Assembly (NCBI RefSeq): GCF_000348985.1
Contig: NC_035926.1
Location: forward strand, 186,001 to 250,000
Length of the DNA stretch: 64,000 nt
DNA from: Huiozyma naganishii CBS 8797
Taxonomy: Eukaryota > Ascomycota > Saccharomycetes > Saccharomycetales > Saccharomycetaceae
Direction: 5' to 3'
Each line of letters opens with the position of its first letter. The stretch's first letter is position 1. This document shows positions 27,659 to 36,455 of the stretch, piece after piece. A model generated the notes under the pieces. The model was not told the origin of the DNA. It saw only the letters and a list, made by a program, of their open reading frames with translations, and made no database searches. The position numbers were made by a program, and so were the translations under genes.

Positions 27659-28429
27659 ATGGCTCCAGGTAAGAAAGTCGCTCCAGCTCCATTCAGCTCG
27701 AAGAGCACCAAGTCGACCAAGGCTAAGAACCCTCTGGTCAATGCCACCCCAAAGAACTTCGGTATTGGTCAGGCCATCCAGCCATCCAGAAACTTGTCCA
27801 GATACGTCAAGTGGCCAGAGTACGTCAGATTGCAAAGACAGAAGAAGATTTTGTCCTTGAGATTGAAGGTTCCTCCAACCATTGCCCAATTCCAGTACAC
27901 TTTGGACAGAAACTCCGCTGCTGAAACTTTCAAGCTATTCAACAAGTACAGACCAGAGACCGCTGCTGAGAAGAAGGAGAGATTGACCAAGGAGGCCGCT
28001 GCCATTGCCGAAGGTAAGACCAGAGAGGAAGCCTCCCCAAAGCCCTTCGTTGTCAAGTACGGTTTGAACCACGTCGTCTCCCTTGTTGAAAACAAGAAGG
28101 CCAAGTTGGTTTTGATTGCCAACGACGTCGACCCAATTGAATTGGTCATCTTCTTGCCAGCTTTGTGTAAGAAGATGGGTGTTCCATACGCCATCGTAAA
28201 GGGTAAGGCCAGACTAGGTACTCTAGTCAACCAAAAGACCTCCGCCGTCGCCGCTTTGACCGAAGTCAGACTAGAGGACGAATCTGAGTTGGCCAAGTTG
28301 ATCTCCACTGTCAACGCCAACTTCTCCGAGAAGTACGACGATGTCAAGAAGCACTGGGGTGGTGGTGTCATGGGTAACAAGGCTCAAGCCAAGATTGCCA
28401 GAAAGGCCAAGGCTGCCGGCTCTGTTTAA
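27659..28429 (+). CDS. RPL8: Ribosomal protein eL8 (Rpl8)
   Basis: A 256-residue protein, the same length as S. cerevisiae Rpl8A/B. The start is the ATG at 27659 ([12 protein letters not shown]). The typical basic N-terminus is followed by the L7Ae/L30e fold ([41 protein letters not shown], in two conserved pieces around 150-200), ending [13 protein letters not shown]. Codon use is extreme (AAG, AGA, GGT, CCA, TTG, GCC preferred), as expected for very high expression. It is a 60S component important for early pre-rRNA processing. Next to it is a YBT1/VMR1-type ABC gene, the same pairing seen at both S. cerevisiae RPL8 loci. Confidence 0.98.
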   Translation: MAPGKKVAPAPFSSKSTKSTKAKNPLVNATPKNFGIGQAIQPSRNLSRYVKWPEYVRLQRQKKILSLRLKVPPTIAQFQYTLDRNSAAETFKLFNKYRPETAAEKKERLTKEAAAIAEGKTREEASPKPFVVKYGLNHVVSLVENKKAKLVLIANDVDPIELVIFLPALCKKMGVPYAIVKGKARLGTLVNQKTSAVAALTEVRLEDESELAKLISTVNANFSEKYDDVKKHWGGGVMGNKAQAKIARKAKAAGSV

Positions 28430-28639
28430 TTTGCGAACTAAACTCGACGCCCGCAATTTATTATTACATATACCTATATTTGTATACATAATTAATCAAC
28501 TCCCATTTATCATCAAAGAACAACGGTTCATCAATACATTAGGGTGCAGAATGTTACTCCTTTTGTGACTAACCCTCTGTCAAATCTTTACATGGCGTTA
28601 TCCGAAAAGACACAGAAACAAAAAAAAAAGGAAAGAAAA

Positions 28640-28650
28640 TTTTATATAAA
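28640..28650 (+). promoter_or_regulatory. TATA-box-like TTTATATAAAG before the ABC transporter gene
   Basis: A TATA-like run about 75 bp upstream of the ATG at 28721 lies downstream of the alternative ATG at 28592. This favours the downstream start. Confidence 0.4.
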
Positions 28651-28720
28651 GAAGCCTATCGTTAATCTTGGCACTAAAGTCAACTTTCTTATAGTTGAAG
28701 TTGACCAGACAACCCAATCG

Positions 28721-31700
28721 ATGACTCGAAACATACCCGTACACATAGGGAATGGGACACGCCCGGTTTCTTGTCCGTTTTGGGATTTTGATGACGTTTC
28801 CCCTTGTGGGAGAGAAAAATACATCAACACAGGATTCCCTATCTTCCTCTCAGCATTGGCGATTCTATTTGTAAGTTATAAGACCTTCTGCCATTACTAC
28901 TACTTTAACAAACTGGGACACCACAAGGAGGACATTGTGGAGAATGTTCTTACTTTGCACGTGGGGGATCAGGGTGAGCATGCCCTTGAAAACCAACCTT
29001 TACTCGGGAGTACAACTTCTAATGGCTACAGTGCAGTGAACAACGCTTCTGACAAGGATGGGAACGCCACTCTTAATGACCGTCATTTTTCAATCGAGAA
29101 TATCGACCTTACGAAATTAGACGGTACACCTCATGGTAAACCTCAGGTGATAAAACGTGAGTTCATCGAAAAGTCAAGAGTGATAGTAGAGGCGATACTG
29201 GTGCTTTCCCAGTTGTTTATTCACATTTGTTTGCTGGTGCGCACACCAGTGTATAGAGATTTCAGTAAAATGGCTAACATAGCACAATTACTTTTATGGG
29301 TTGTGATTACTACAATTGTCACTTTGCGTCTTGTTAACGTAAATCAACAATACGAATGGATTACCAAATATCCTGGGAATCTGTGGTTGCTAAGTTTCAC
29401 GTTGTACGTGATGCTCTTCCTGTCCTCTATTTTGCCTTTCAGATCCATATTGATCGGTCACATTAAATCTGGGCTGTTGAAGAAATACTACTCGTCGCAA
29501 TTCTGGATAAACCTGTCGTTGTTCATGTTGTTGTTTTTATCTCCAATAAAAAATACTAATGTGGTTTTGTACCAAACTGATGATGGTGCAATCGCATCGC
29601 CAGAACCACTCACTTCCGTGGCATGTTTCGTCTGCTGGGGTTGGTTTGACAGATTTGTATGGACCACCAATCGCCGTGTTATCGAGAATAAAGACGTTTG
29701 GGGGCTGATAATGGAAGACTACTCGATCTTTGTGGTCAAGAAGTACAAGAAATTTACTTCCCACATGTCCAGTCAAAGGGGTCTAGCATACAAATTGTTA
29801 AAGTACTTTTTCAACTACTTGATCCTTCAGGCCTTTTGGGCCTGTCTCGGAGGTTTCTTCTCCTTTGTGCCAACCATCCTACTGAAAAGAATTCTAGAAT
29901 ACGTTGAGGATCAATCCAGTGCCCCTGCCAATCTAGCATGGTTTTACGTCATCTCAATGTTTGCATGCAAAATCATCGTTGCTCTAGCCGACGGTCAAGC
30001 ATTGTTTTTTGGTAGAAGGGTGTGCATTAGAATCAAAAGCATTATTATCTCTGAGATATACTCTAAGGCCTTGAAGAAAAGGGTTAGCATGGCTCCATCG
30101 AAGAATAGTGCGGATTCCCCTAACGCGGAGAACGAGTTTGAAGACCCGCAAGAAAGAAATGAGGAGGAAAGTATTAACGCTGATGAAGAGTCCGGTTCAA
30201 ACGCGAAACTAGGTACAATTATTAATCTGATGGCTATTGACGCTTACAAAATTTCAGAAATCTGTGCGTACCTTCATTTCTTTGCAGAAGCTATCGTTAT
30301 GACGGTCATTGCTTTAGTTCTACTATATCGTTTGATTGGTAATGCTGCTATTCTTGGTACGGTGATCATTCTTGTTTTGTTACCTGTTAACTTCAAACTT
30401 GCCACCTTGTTGGGTGATTACCAAAAGCTAACATTAGGAGAGACGGACAAGCGTATTCACAAATTAAACGAGGCCTTACAGTCTATTAGAATTATCAAAT
30501 TCTTTTCGTGGGAAAATAATTTTGAAAGAGATATTATGGAAATTAGAGAAAGAGAGCTTCAAATGTTAATTAAGAGAACATTAGCTTGGGTAATGGGTGG
30601 TTTTGTGTGGTTCGTGACGCCAAGTATTGTCACCACCGCGTCGTTTGCATGGTACATTTATGTTCAAGGTGAAGTCTTAACGACGCCTGTTGCTTTCACA
30701 GCTCTTTCGCTGTTTACTTTATTGAGGGACCCATTAGACAGAGTCTCCGATATGTTGAGTTTTGCTATTCAATCAAAGGTCTCGTTGGAGAGAGTTGGAG
30801 CCTTTTTAAGCGAAGCCGAAACTGAGAAATACGAGCAGTTGACGGTGGATAATGAGGGTAAGAAGCTTGCATTTGACAACTCCACTACTTCCTGGGATAC
30901 GAATGGTTCCGGTTTCAAGCTGAGAAACTTGAATATAGATTTCAAAGTTGGTAAACTGAACGTGGTGATTGGAGCTACAGGCTCTGGTAAAACATCGCTA
31001 TTAATGGCTCTGTTAGGAGAAATGCACATTTGTCAAGGCCGCATTATTGTTCCTTCTTTGGAACCAAGAAGCAGTTTAACCGCGAACTCAGACGGTTTCA
31101 CAAATTCTATAGCGTATTGCTCTCAAGCTGCGTGGTTATTGAACGACACCGTCAGAAACAACATTCTGTTTAACTCAAGTTTTGATGAAAACAGATATCA
31201 TAAAGTTGTTGAAGCTTGTGGCTTAAAACGGGATTTTGATATCTTAAAGGCTGGTGATTTGACAGAGATTGGTGAAAAGGGTATCACGCTATCCGGGGGT
31301 CAAAAGCAAAGAATATCCCTGGCAAGAGCCTTGTACTCCGATTCAAAACACTTGCTGTTGGATGACTGTTTAAGTGCAGTTGATTCTCACACTGCATCCT
31401 GGATTTATGATAATTGTATCACTGGACCATTGATGGTGGGAAGAACCTGCATTTTGGTATCTCATAATATTGCCCTAACTTTGAGAAATGCCGAACTGGT
31501 TGTTATTCTCGAAGATGGGAGAGTCAAGGACCAAGGTGATCCATTGAATTTATTTGACAAAGGGCTTTTGGGTGAAGATGAATTAGTAAAAAGCAGCATC
31601 TTATCTAGAAACGCCTCAATGGCAACTATTGGTAATGCGAAAAATGCAACAAATGGTAAATCAGCGTCAAATGGTCCAAATAAGAAGACCGAAAGAGAGG

Positions 31701-33745
31701 AAAGGAGTGATGCGGATCGCACAGAAGAAGGTAAACTGATCGATGAGGAAAAGAAGGCCGGAGGGGTTGTTAGCCCAGAAGTGTACAAGTGGTACATTCG
31801 GATTTTTGGAGGCCTAAAAGTGATAACCTTCATGGCATCCCTTTTCGTTTTAGCACAGATTGCTGACATTGCTCAATCTTACTGGGTTCGTGGATGGGTT
31901 GCTAATAACACTGTTCGCGAAATGTACACCTATTTGAAAGACTTATTCCCCATTAGAAGCTCGGTCAACACACATGTGACCAAATTTTTGCCCTTATCTT
32001 CTGTCGATGCCACCATCTCTTCAAAATTCTTGTCTAATTCACGGACCTCTAGTGAACACTCCACGAAGTACTATTTGATCATGTATTTCATGATTGGACT
32101 AACAGGGGCCACGGTCGGGTCATTAAAAACGTTCCTGACTTATATTTTTGGTATCAATGCATCTCGAAAGATCTTCGCTATGTTATTGAACAAAGTGATC
32201 CATTCCAAATTAAGGTTTTTCGACACGACCCCCATCGGAAGGATAATGAACAGATTTTCAAAGGACATTGAATCTGTCGACCAGGAACTAACACCATACC
32301 TAACTGGTGCGTTTTACTCGTTCGTGGAATGTTTCAGCACTATTATATTGATCTCTTGGATTACCCCACAGTTTTTCGTTGTGGCAATTCTAATCAGTAT
32401 AATGTACTACCTAGTGGGTTACTTTTACATGGCCGGTTCACGTGAACTAAAACGATTAGATTCTATTACCAAATCTCCGATCTATCAACATTTTTCAGAA
32501 ACTCTTGTGGGTGTTACGACCATCCGAGCCTTTGGTGATGAAATGAGATTTCTGAAGGAAAACCTATTCAAAATCGACGAGAATAACAAACCATTCTTCT
32601 ATTTATGGGTTGCCAACCGTTGGCTATCTTTCCGTATTGATATGATTGGTTCCTTTGTTGTTTTCGGTGCCGGTGTTTTCATCCTCGCAGATATCAAGAA
32701 TATCGATTCGGGTATGGCTGGTATTTCTTTGACTTACGCCATCTCATTTACTGAAGGTGCCCTTTGGCTCGTTAGATTCTATTCAGAAGTCGAAATGAAT
32801 ATGAATTCTGTGGAAAGAATCAAAGAATATATGAGTGTAGAGCAGGAGCCCTATGACATAAAAGACGAAATTGTAAGAACTCCTCCTACCGTATGGCCCG
32901 ATGAAGGTAAAATTGAAGTCAATGATCTATCCTTACGATATGCCGCAAATTTACCGCGTGTGATAAAAAACGTATCATTTACGGTAGAACCAAACTCAAA
33001 GGTTGGTGTAGTGGGCAGAACAGGTGCAGGTAAGTCTACTATCATCACCGCTCTATTCAGATTTTTGGATCCAGAAAGTGGGTACATCAAGATAGATAAC
33101 ATGGATATTACGACGATTCCATTAACCAGGCTACGTCGTGCTATCACCATCATCCCGCAGGACCCTACGTTGTTTGCGGGAACTTTGAAATTCAACCTTG
33201 ATCCTTACGACGAATATAATGACAAGGATATTTTTGCGGCCTTGACACGTGTGAATTTGGTATCAGGCGAAGAGCTAAATGGAGAAACTACTGCTGTGTC
33301 AGACCAAGGGTCTATGCACTCGAACAACGAGAATAGATTCTTGGATTTGAGCAATGAAATTACAGAAGGTGGAGGCAACTTATCACAAGGTCAACGTCAA
33401 TTGATATGTCTTGCACGTTCTTTGCTGAGAAACCCAAAAATTCTTCTGCTTGATGAGGCAACCGCTTCGATCGATTATGAGTCCGACGCTAGATTACAAG
33501 CCACAATCAGAGGTGAATTCGGTAACAGTACGATTTTGACAATTGCACACAGATTGCGATCAGTGATAGATTATGATAAGATACTTGTCATGGATGCGGG
33601 TGAAGTTATAGAATATGATCATCCTTACTCTCTTCTGTTGAACAGAAACAGCGAGTTCTACAAAATGTGTGAATCTTCGGGTGAACTCGACACACTTACA
33701 GAAATGGCAAAGGAAGCCTTTGTTAAAAAGCTAAACGCTAAATAA
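28721..33745 (+). CDS. Vacuolar ABCC-type multidrug/bile-acid transporter (YBT1/VMR1 family)
   Basis: A 1674-residue full ABCC transporter (S. cerevisiae Ybt1 1661, Vmr1 1592). I chose the ATG at 28721 (MTRNIPVHIGNGTRPV) because the N-terminus then matches the short lumenal N-tail of Vmr1; ATG 28592 would add a Lys-rich stretch containing a TATA-like sequence. TMD0 is followed by TMD1, then NBD1 (Walker A GATGSGKTS about 750; LSGGQ about 857; Walker B LLLDDCLSAVD with Asp in place of the catalytic Glu), TMD2 and NBD2 (Walker A GRTGAGKST about 1431; LSQGQ about 1553; LLLDEATASID about 1573). One degenerate and one canonical ATP site is normal for ABCC. Relatives move bile acids, phosphatidylcholine breakdown products or metals into the vacuole. 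Confidence 0.9.
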   Translation: MTRNIPVHIGNGTRPVSCPFWDFDDVSPCGREKYINTGFPIFLSALAILFVSYKTFCHYYYFNKLGHHKEDIVENVLTLHVGDQGEHALENQPLLGSTTSNGYSAVNNASDKDGNATLNDRHFSIENIDLTKLDGTPHGKPQVIKREFIEKSRVIVEAILVLSQLFIHICLLVRTPVYRDFSKMANIAQLLLWVVITTIVTLRLVNVNQQYEWITKYPGNLWLLSFTLYVMLFLSSILPFRSILIGHIKSGLLKKYYSSQFWINLSLFMLLFLSPIKNTNVVLYQTDDGAIASPEPLTSVACFVCWGWFDRFVWTTNRRVIENKDVWGLIMEDYSIFVVKKYKKFTSHMSSQRGLAYKLLKYFFNYLILQAFWACLGGFFSFVPTILLKRILEYVEDQSSAPANLAWFYVISMFACKIIVALADGQALFFGRRVCIRIKSIIISEIYSKALKKRVSMAPSKNSADSPNAENEFEDPQERNEEESINADEESGSNAKLGTIINLMAIDAYKISEICAYLHFFAEAIVMTVIALVLLYRLIGNAAILGTVIILVLLPVNFKLATLLGDYQKLTLGETDKRIHKLNEALQSIRIIKFFSWENNFERDIMEIRERELQMLIKRTLAWVMGGFVWFVTPSIVTTASFAWYIYVQGEVLTTPVAFTALSLFTLLRDPLDRVSDMLSFAIQSKVSLERVGAFLSEAETEKYEQLTVDNEGKKLAFDNSTTSWDTNGSGFKLRNLNIDFKVGKLNVVIGATGSGKTSLLMALLGEMHICQGRIIVPSLEPRSSLTANSDGFTNSIAYCSQAAWLLNDTVRNNILFNSSFDENRYHKVVEACGLKRDFDILKAGDLTEIGEKGITLSGGQKQRISLARALYSDSKHLLLDDCLSAVDSHTASWIYDNCITGPLMVGRTCILVSHNIALTLRNAELVVILEDGRVKDQGDPLNLFDKGLLGEDELVKSSILSRNASMATIGNAKNATNGKSASNGPNKKTEREERSDADRTEEGKLIDEEKKAGGVVSPEVYKWYIRIFGGLKVITFMASLFVLAQIADIAQSYWVRGWVANNTVREMYTYLKDLFPIRSSVNTHVTKFLPLSSVDATISSKFLSNSRTSSEHSTKYYLIMYFMIGLTGATVGSLKTFLTYIFGINASRKIFAMLLNKVIHSKLRFFDTTPIGRIMNRFSKDIESVDQELTPYLTGAFYSFVECFSTIILISWITPQFFVVAILISIMYYLVGYFYMAGSRELKRLDSITKSPIYQHFSETLVGVTTIRAFGDEMRFLKENLFKIDENNKPFFYLWVANRWLSFRIDMIGSFVVFGAGVFILADIKNIDSGMAGISLTYAISFTEGALWLVRFYSEVEMNMNSVERIKEYMSVEQEPYDIKDEIVRTPPTVWPDEGKIEVNDLSLRYAANLPRVIKNVSFTVEPNSKVGVVGRTGAGKSTIITALFRFLDPESGYIKIDNMDITTIPLTRLRRAITIIPQDPTLFAGTLKFNLDPYDEYNDKDIFAALTRVNLVSGEELNGETTAVSDQGSMHSNNENRFLDLSNEITEGGGNLSQGQRQLICLARSLLRNPKILLLDEATASIDYESDARLQATIRGEFGNSTILTIAHRLRSVIDYDKILVMDAGEVIEYDHPYSLLLNRNSEFYKMCESSGELDTLTEMAKEAFVKKLNAK

Positions 33746-34232
33746 TGAGACTTCCCGACGCCTAAAACCTGCAACAACTTTCTCTTTATTTTAAACATGT
33801 GTGAAGCCTGATGCACGAGAAGAGAAAAATGAGGCAAATATGACCTTTAAAATGCAAATAGAAGAGTGCTCCGTAAATCTCTAAGATGTTAACTGCGCAC
33901 TACGTAAAATTTTTTTTATTTCGGTTATTAGGATAATATTAGTTAGTAAACCATGTCTGGTGAAGATAATCTTTTCCCAAAATAAAGTCCCGCAACGAAA
34001 CCTGTTGTTCCTACATTGCGAGTGAACTGTTTTTTAACCTCAATGGCGTTTTAAAAGTTCATTGCAGTTGAGTATTGTAACTTTTGAGAAAAAAAGGGCA
34101 TAGTATTGTATATTACTAGTTACGTAAATATATTTTTTTCGTTTCAACTTTCATCTATCATACGTACAGTAACACGTGTATCAGAAATTCTTTAGATTCA
34201 ATAAAATGACCAAAGAAGAAAATCTAGGGCGC
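33746..34232. other. Convergent A/T-rich intergenic region (about 490 bp)
   Basis: Lies between the 3' ends of the ABC transporter and the seripauperin-like gene. I see no coding potential, only T-rich runs and likely poly(A) signals. Confidence 0.7.
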
Positions 34233-34631
34233 TTACACAGTAGCGACCGTGGTGGCAATGTTTAAGGCCTTCAAAGACGATGACAAAGCTGGGGCCAATC
34301 TGTCAGAGTACCATGGAACACCAGTGAACATGCTTTGAACTTCATTGTAGTCAATGGTAGTCAATTGGTTAATCCACTCAGATTGAGGCTGGCCCATCAT
34401 GTCTTCGAAGACCGCGGTTTCGATGATTCCTGGGTAGGCCTGTTCTGGATGTTCAGCCCGGAATGCGTAGTATTCCATCAAGTTCTTGGTAATATCATTG
34501 ACATAAACACCCAATTCGACTTCCTTGACCTCTTCAGCGTTAGCAGGCAAGGTGGTGGCTGGGGCGGCGCTGACAAGCTGGGCGGCGGTTAGAGCGTAAG
34601 CTGATAGGGCAATAGATTTGATAGAGACCAT
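34233..34631 (-). CDS. Seripauperin / Srp1-Tip1 (PAU/TIR/DAN) family cell-wall protein
   Basis: A 132-residue secreted protein. The signal peptide (MVSIKSIALSAYALTAAQLVSA) is cleaved near SAAP. The SRP1/TIP1 domain is clear: EVELGVYVNDITKNLMEYYAFRAEHPEQAYP (about 35-67, split here) and FTGVPWYSDRL (about 102-112), matching the PAU hallmarks VELGVYVSDI and ITGVPWYSSRLKPA. It ends soon after this domain, with no Ser/Thr-rich stalk or GPI signal, so it resembles PAU rather than TIR/DAN mannoproteins. PAU genes in S. cerevisiae are subtelomeric and induced by anaerobiosis, cold and fermentation stress. Here the gene lies between conserved internal blocks, next to a long gene-free stretch. Confidence 0.9.
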   Translation of the reverse strand: MVSIKSIALSAYALTAAQLVSAAPATTLPANAEEVKEVELGVYVNDITKNLMEYYAFRAEHPEQAYPGIIETAVFEDMMGQPQSEWINQLTTIDYNEVQSMFTGVPWYSDRLAPALSSSLKALNIATTVATV

Positions 34632-35555
34632 TGTTAAGGGAGATGTTTTTGTTGGGATGTTTTTTAGAAGTGTTTGTTTGATGCTCTTCTATAGCTGAAA
34701 TTTGGAATAGAACTGGGAATGATCGAGGAAGAAACGGGAAAACATCTGTTGCTTTTATATCAATTTCTAAGTAGTGAAAAGTGGGCTTAATCTCTCGTTA
34801 AGAACTGGCGGCTCAACGATACGGAAAACACCTCACCGCTTGTTAAAAGGACAGTTCGTTCCAACTTAACTACGAGCAATTGAAAGCACAATTAATTGAA
34901 GGTGTGCTAGTTTTCTTCAAGAGAAGAGGATGCCGCCAGCACCAAGAACGACTATATCTGCCAAATATTCATTAGAACAAAGAGGTCGTACTCGTTGTTA
35001 GGTTTAAACGGTGGGTAGGTAGCTACACGACACAGCTAATAATAAATACAACTGGTGATGGTTGAGGGACCAGTAACCTAACCAGCTTGCAAATATTCCG
35101 TTTTGACAACCATGCTCGGACCTTTTTTTCTTTCTAGATTTTTCTCTACACAGACAAAAGAAGGCTGGAGTTGAGACTCGGATCATCTTGGCTAGCTACA
35201 ATAAACAACAACTTTAACGTCATAGTATAGTATTAGCGGCAGAAGGTGCAACATTCTGTTTGGTGATACATTGAGTTATTCCTGTTTCGGATATTCTGTT
35301 GAGACATTGTTGCAATGTTATGTCGGTTTGAACGACAACAAGCAACATACACTTTTGAATTGAAGCAAAAAATAACGCAATTTCTGAAACTTGAGACCCG
35401 AGAACCAACCGTATGCCTAATAGTACTGTCTGCCTTTACCTAACTTTTGGCGTAAAATGGATTCATGTGATTAGATAATTCTATACTTCTTCGTATGATC
35501 GTTTAAACAAAACTATAATAGAATAAGTTGTCTGTGGTTGTAAACCATTGCTGGA

Positions 35556-35641
35556 CAAAGGCAACCATATTTTGTGTTTCAGGCAACATGGGTGTTCTTT
35601 GCACTTGTTGCTTCTAAACGGTTGCCTGCAAAGGCAACCAT
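35556..35641. repeat. Direct repeat CAAAGGCAACCAT (two copies) with a GGTTGCC/GGCAACC hairpin
   Basis: The 13-bp unit occurs at 35556-35568 and 35629-35641. The second copy forms a perfect 7-bp stem with 35620-35626 (GGTTGCC, TGCAAA loop, GGCAACC). A related AGGCAACAT is at 35581 and an inverted GTTGCCTTT at 35803-35811. Function is unknown. Confidence 0.6.
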
Positions 35642-36425
35642 GTTGTGTTCTATTGTATTATGGCATACGGAGTACAGAGAAATCAAAATATACGACACAA
35701 ATAGTCACTTTGGAAAAAGGCTTGGCTCCATTGTTTTTCACTACGACAACTCACCCATCGTTTAGAAATAGAGAACTGTGGCAGCGGTTTGGTTATTAGA
35801 GAGTTGCCTTTACACTACTGGGGAGTTTCCTGACCGTAGTTCAAGCCCAACAAACTTCATTTAATCCTGAAATTGTGAAACACCCCCAATAACGTTGCAC
35901 TGTGTCTTCGGGAAAATAAACTGGTTGGACTATACAATAAAATTTGGATACCTATGTTTTTGGGCCTTTGCCCAAATCACTTAGACTTCTAAAACAGGGC
36001 ACTTGCGTTGTGCTTTCCTTGATACTCTTGGACAGTTGCCTCAAAATAAGTTATTTCTTTTTCATGGTCAAACAAAGCATTGGATGTTGGAACTCTTAGG
36101 GTGCACCAAACATATGAAATAAAGAAACTGGAACAAAGAGAAAGCAGTAGGTGAGATTCATTTTATTACTTTTTTGTCATGGTATTAGTTTCTGGAGACT
36201 TGTGGCTGTCAAAATTTAAGCTTGAACTTTTGGTTAACAAAGTATCACGGAAAGCTACTTACCAGAACGCAACTATTGAAACAACATAGAATTCTTTTGG
36301 AGGGTAATAGTACGACGTTCAACTGATAGGAGTGGCTTATGGGGGAAAGAATTAATTAGATCACTTGACATGCCAAAAAGTTTGTTCCATGTACTTGAAA
36401 GCATGTTCTTTAATCAATGCTGATC

Positions 36426-36433
36426 TATTTACA
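36426..36433 (-). promoter_or_regulatory. Puf3-type element in the DSS1 3' UTR (CUUGUAAAUA)
   Basis: On the minus strand the sequence is CTTGTAAATA, an exact match to the Puf3 consensus CNUGUAAAUA including the upstream C. It lies about 23 bases after the DSS1 stop. Puf3 controls nuclear-encoded mitochondrial mRNAs in S. cerevisiae. Binding is inferred. Confidence 0.6.
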
Positions 36434-36455
36434 AGATGTTACACAATGCAATATT

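Larger units (their letters stand above)
34632..36455. other. Gene-free island of 1.8 kb between the PAU-like gene and DSS1
   Basis: No open frame has a recognisable family signature; those up to 85 codons look like chance. It includes the PAU-like promoter, where TCGTTAAG (about 34794) and ATCGTTGAG on the minus strand (about 34814) resemble AR1/Upc2 hypoxic elements (TCGTTYAG) with one mismatch. It also holds a cluster of GGCAACC/GGTTGCC motifs (35556-35812) and an A/T-rich stretch. No tRNA or LTR was found. Confidence 0.6.

Noticed and set aside
28592..28720. Upstream ATG of the ABC transporter adding 43 residues.
   Set aside because: The extension is Lys-rich, encoded partly by a poly-A run and a TATA-like sequence, and the family has a short lumenal N-tail; kept as an alternative only.
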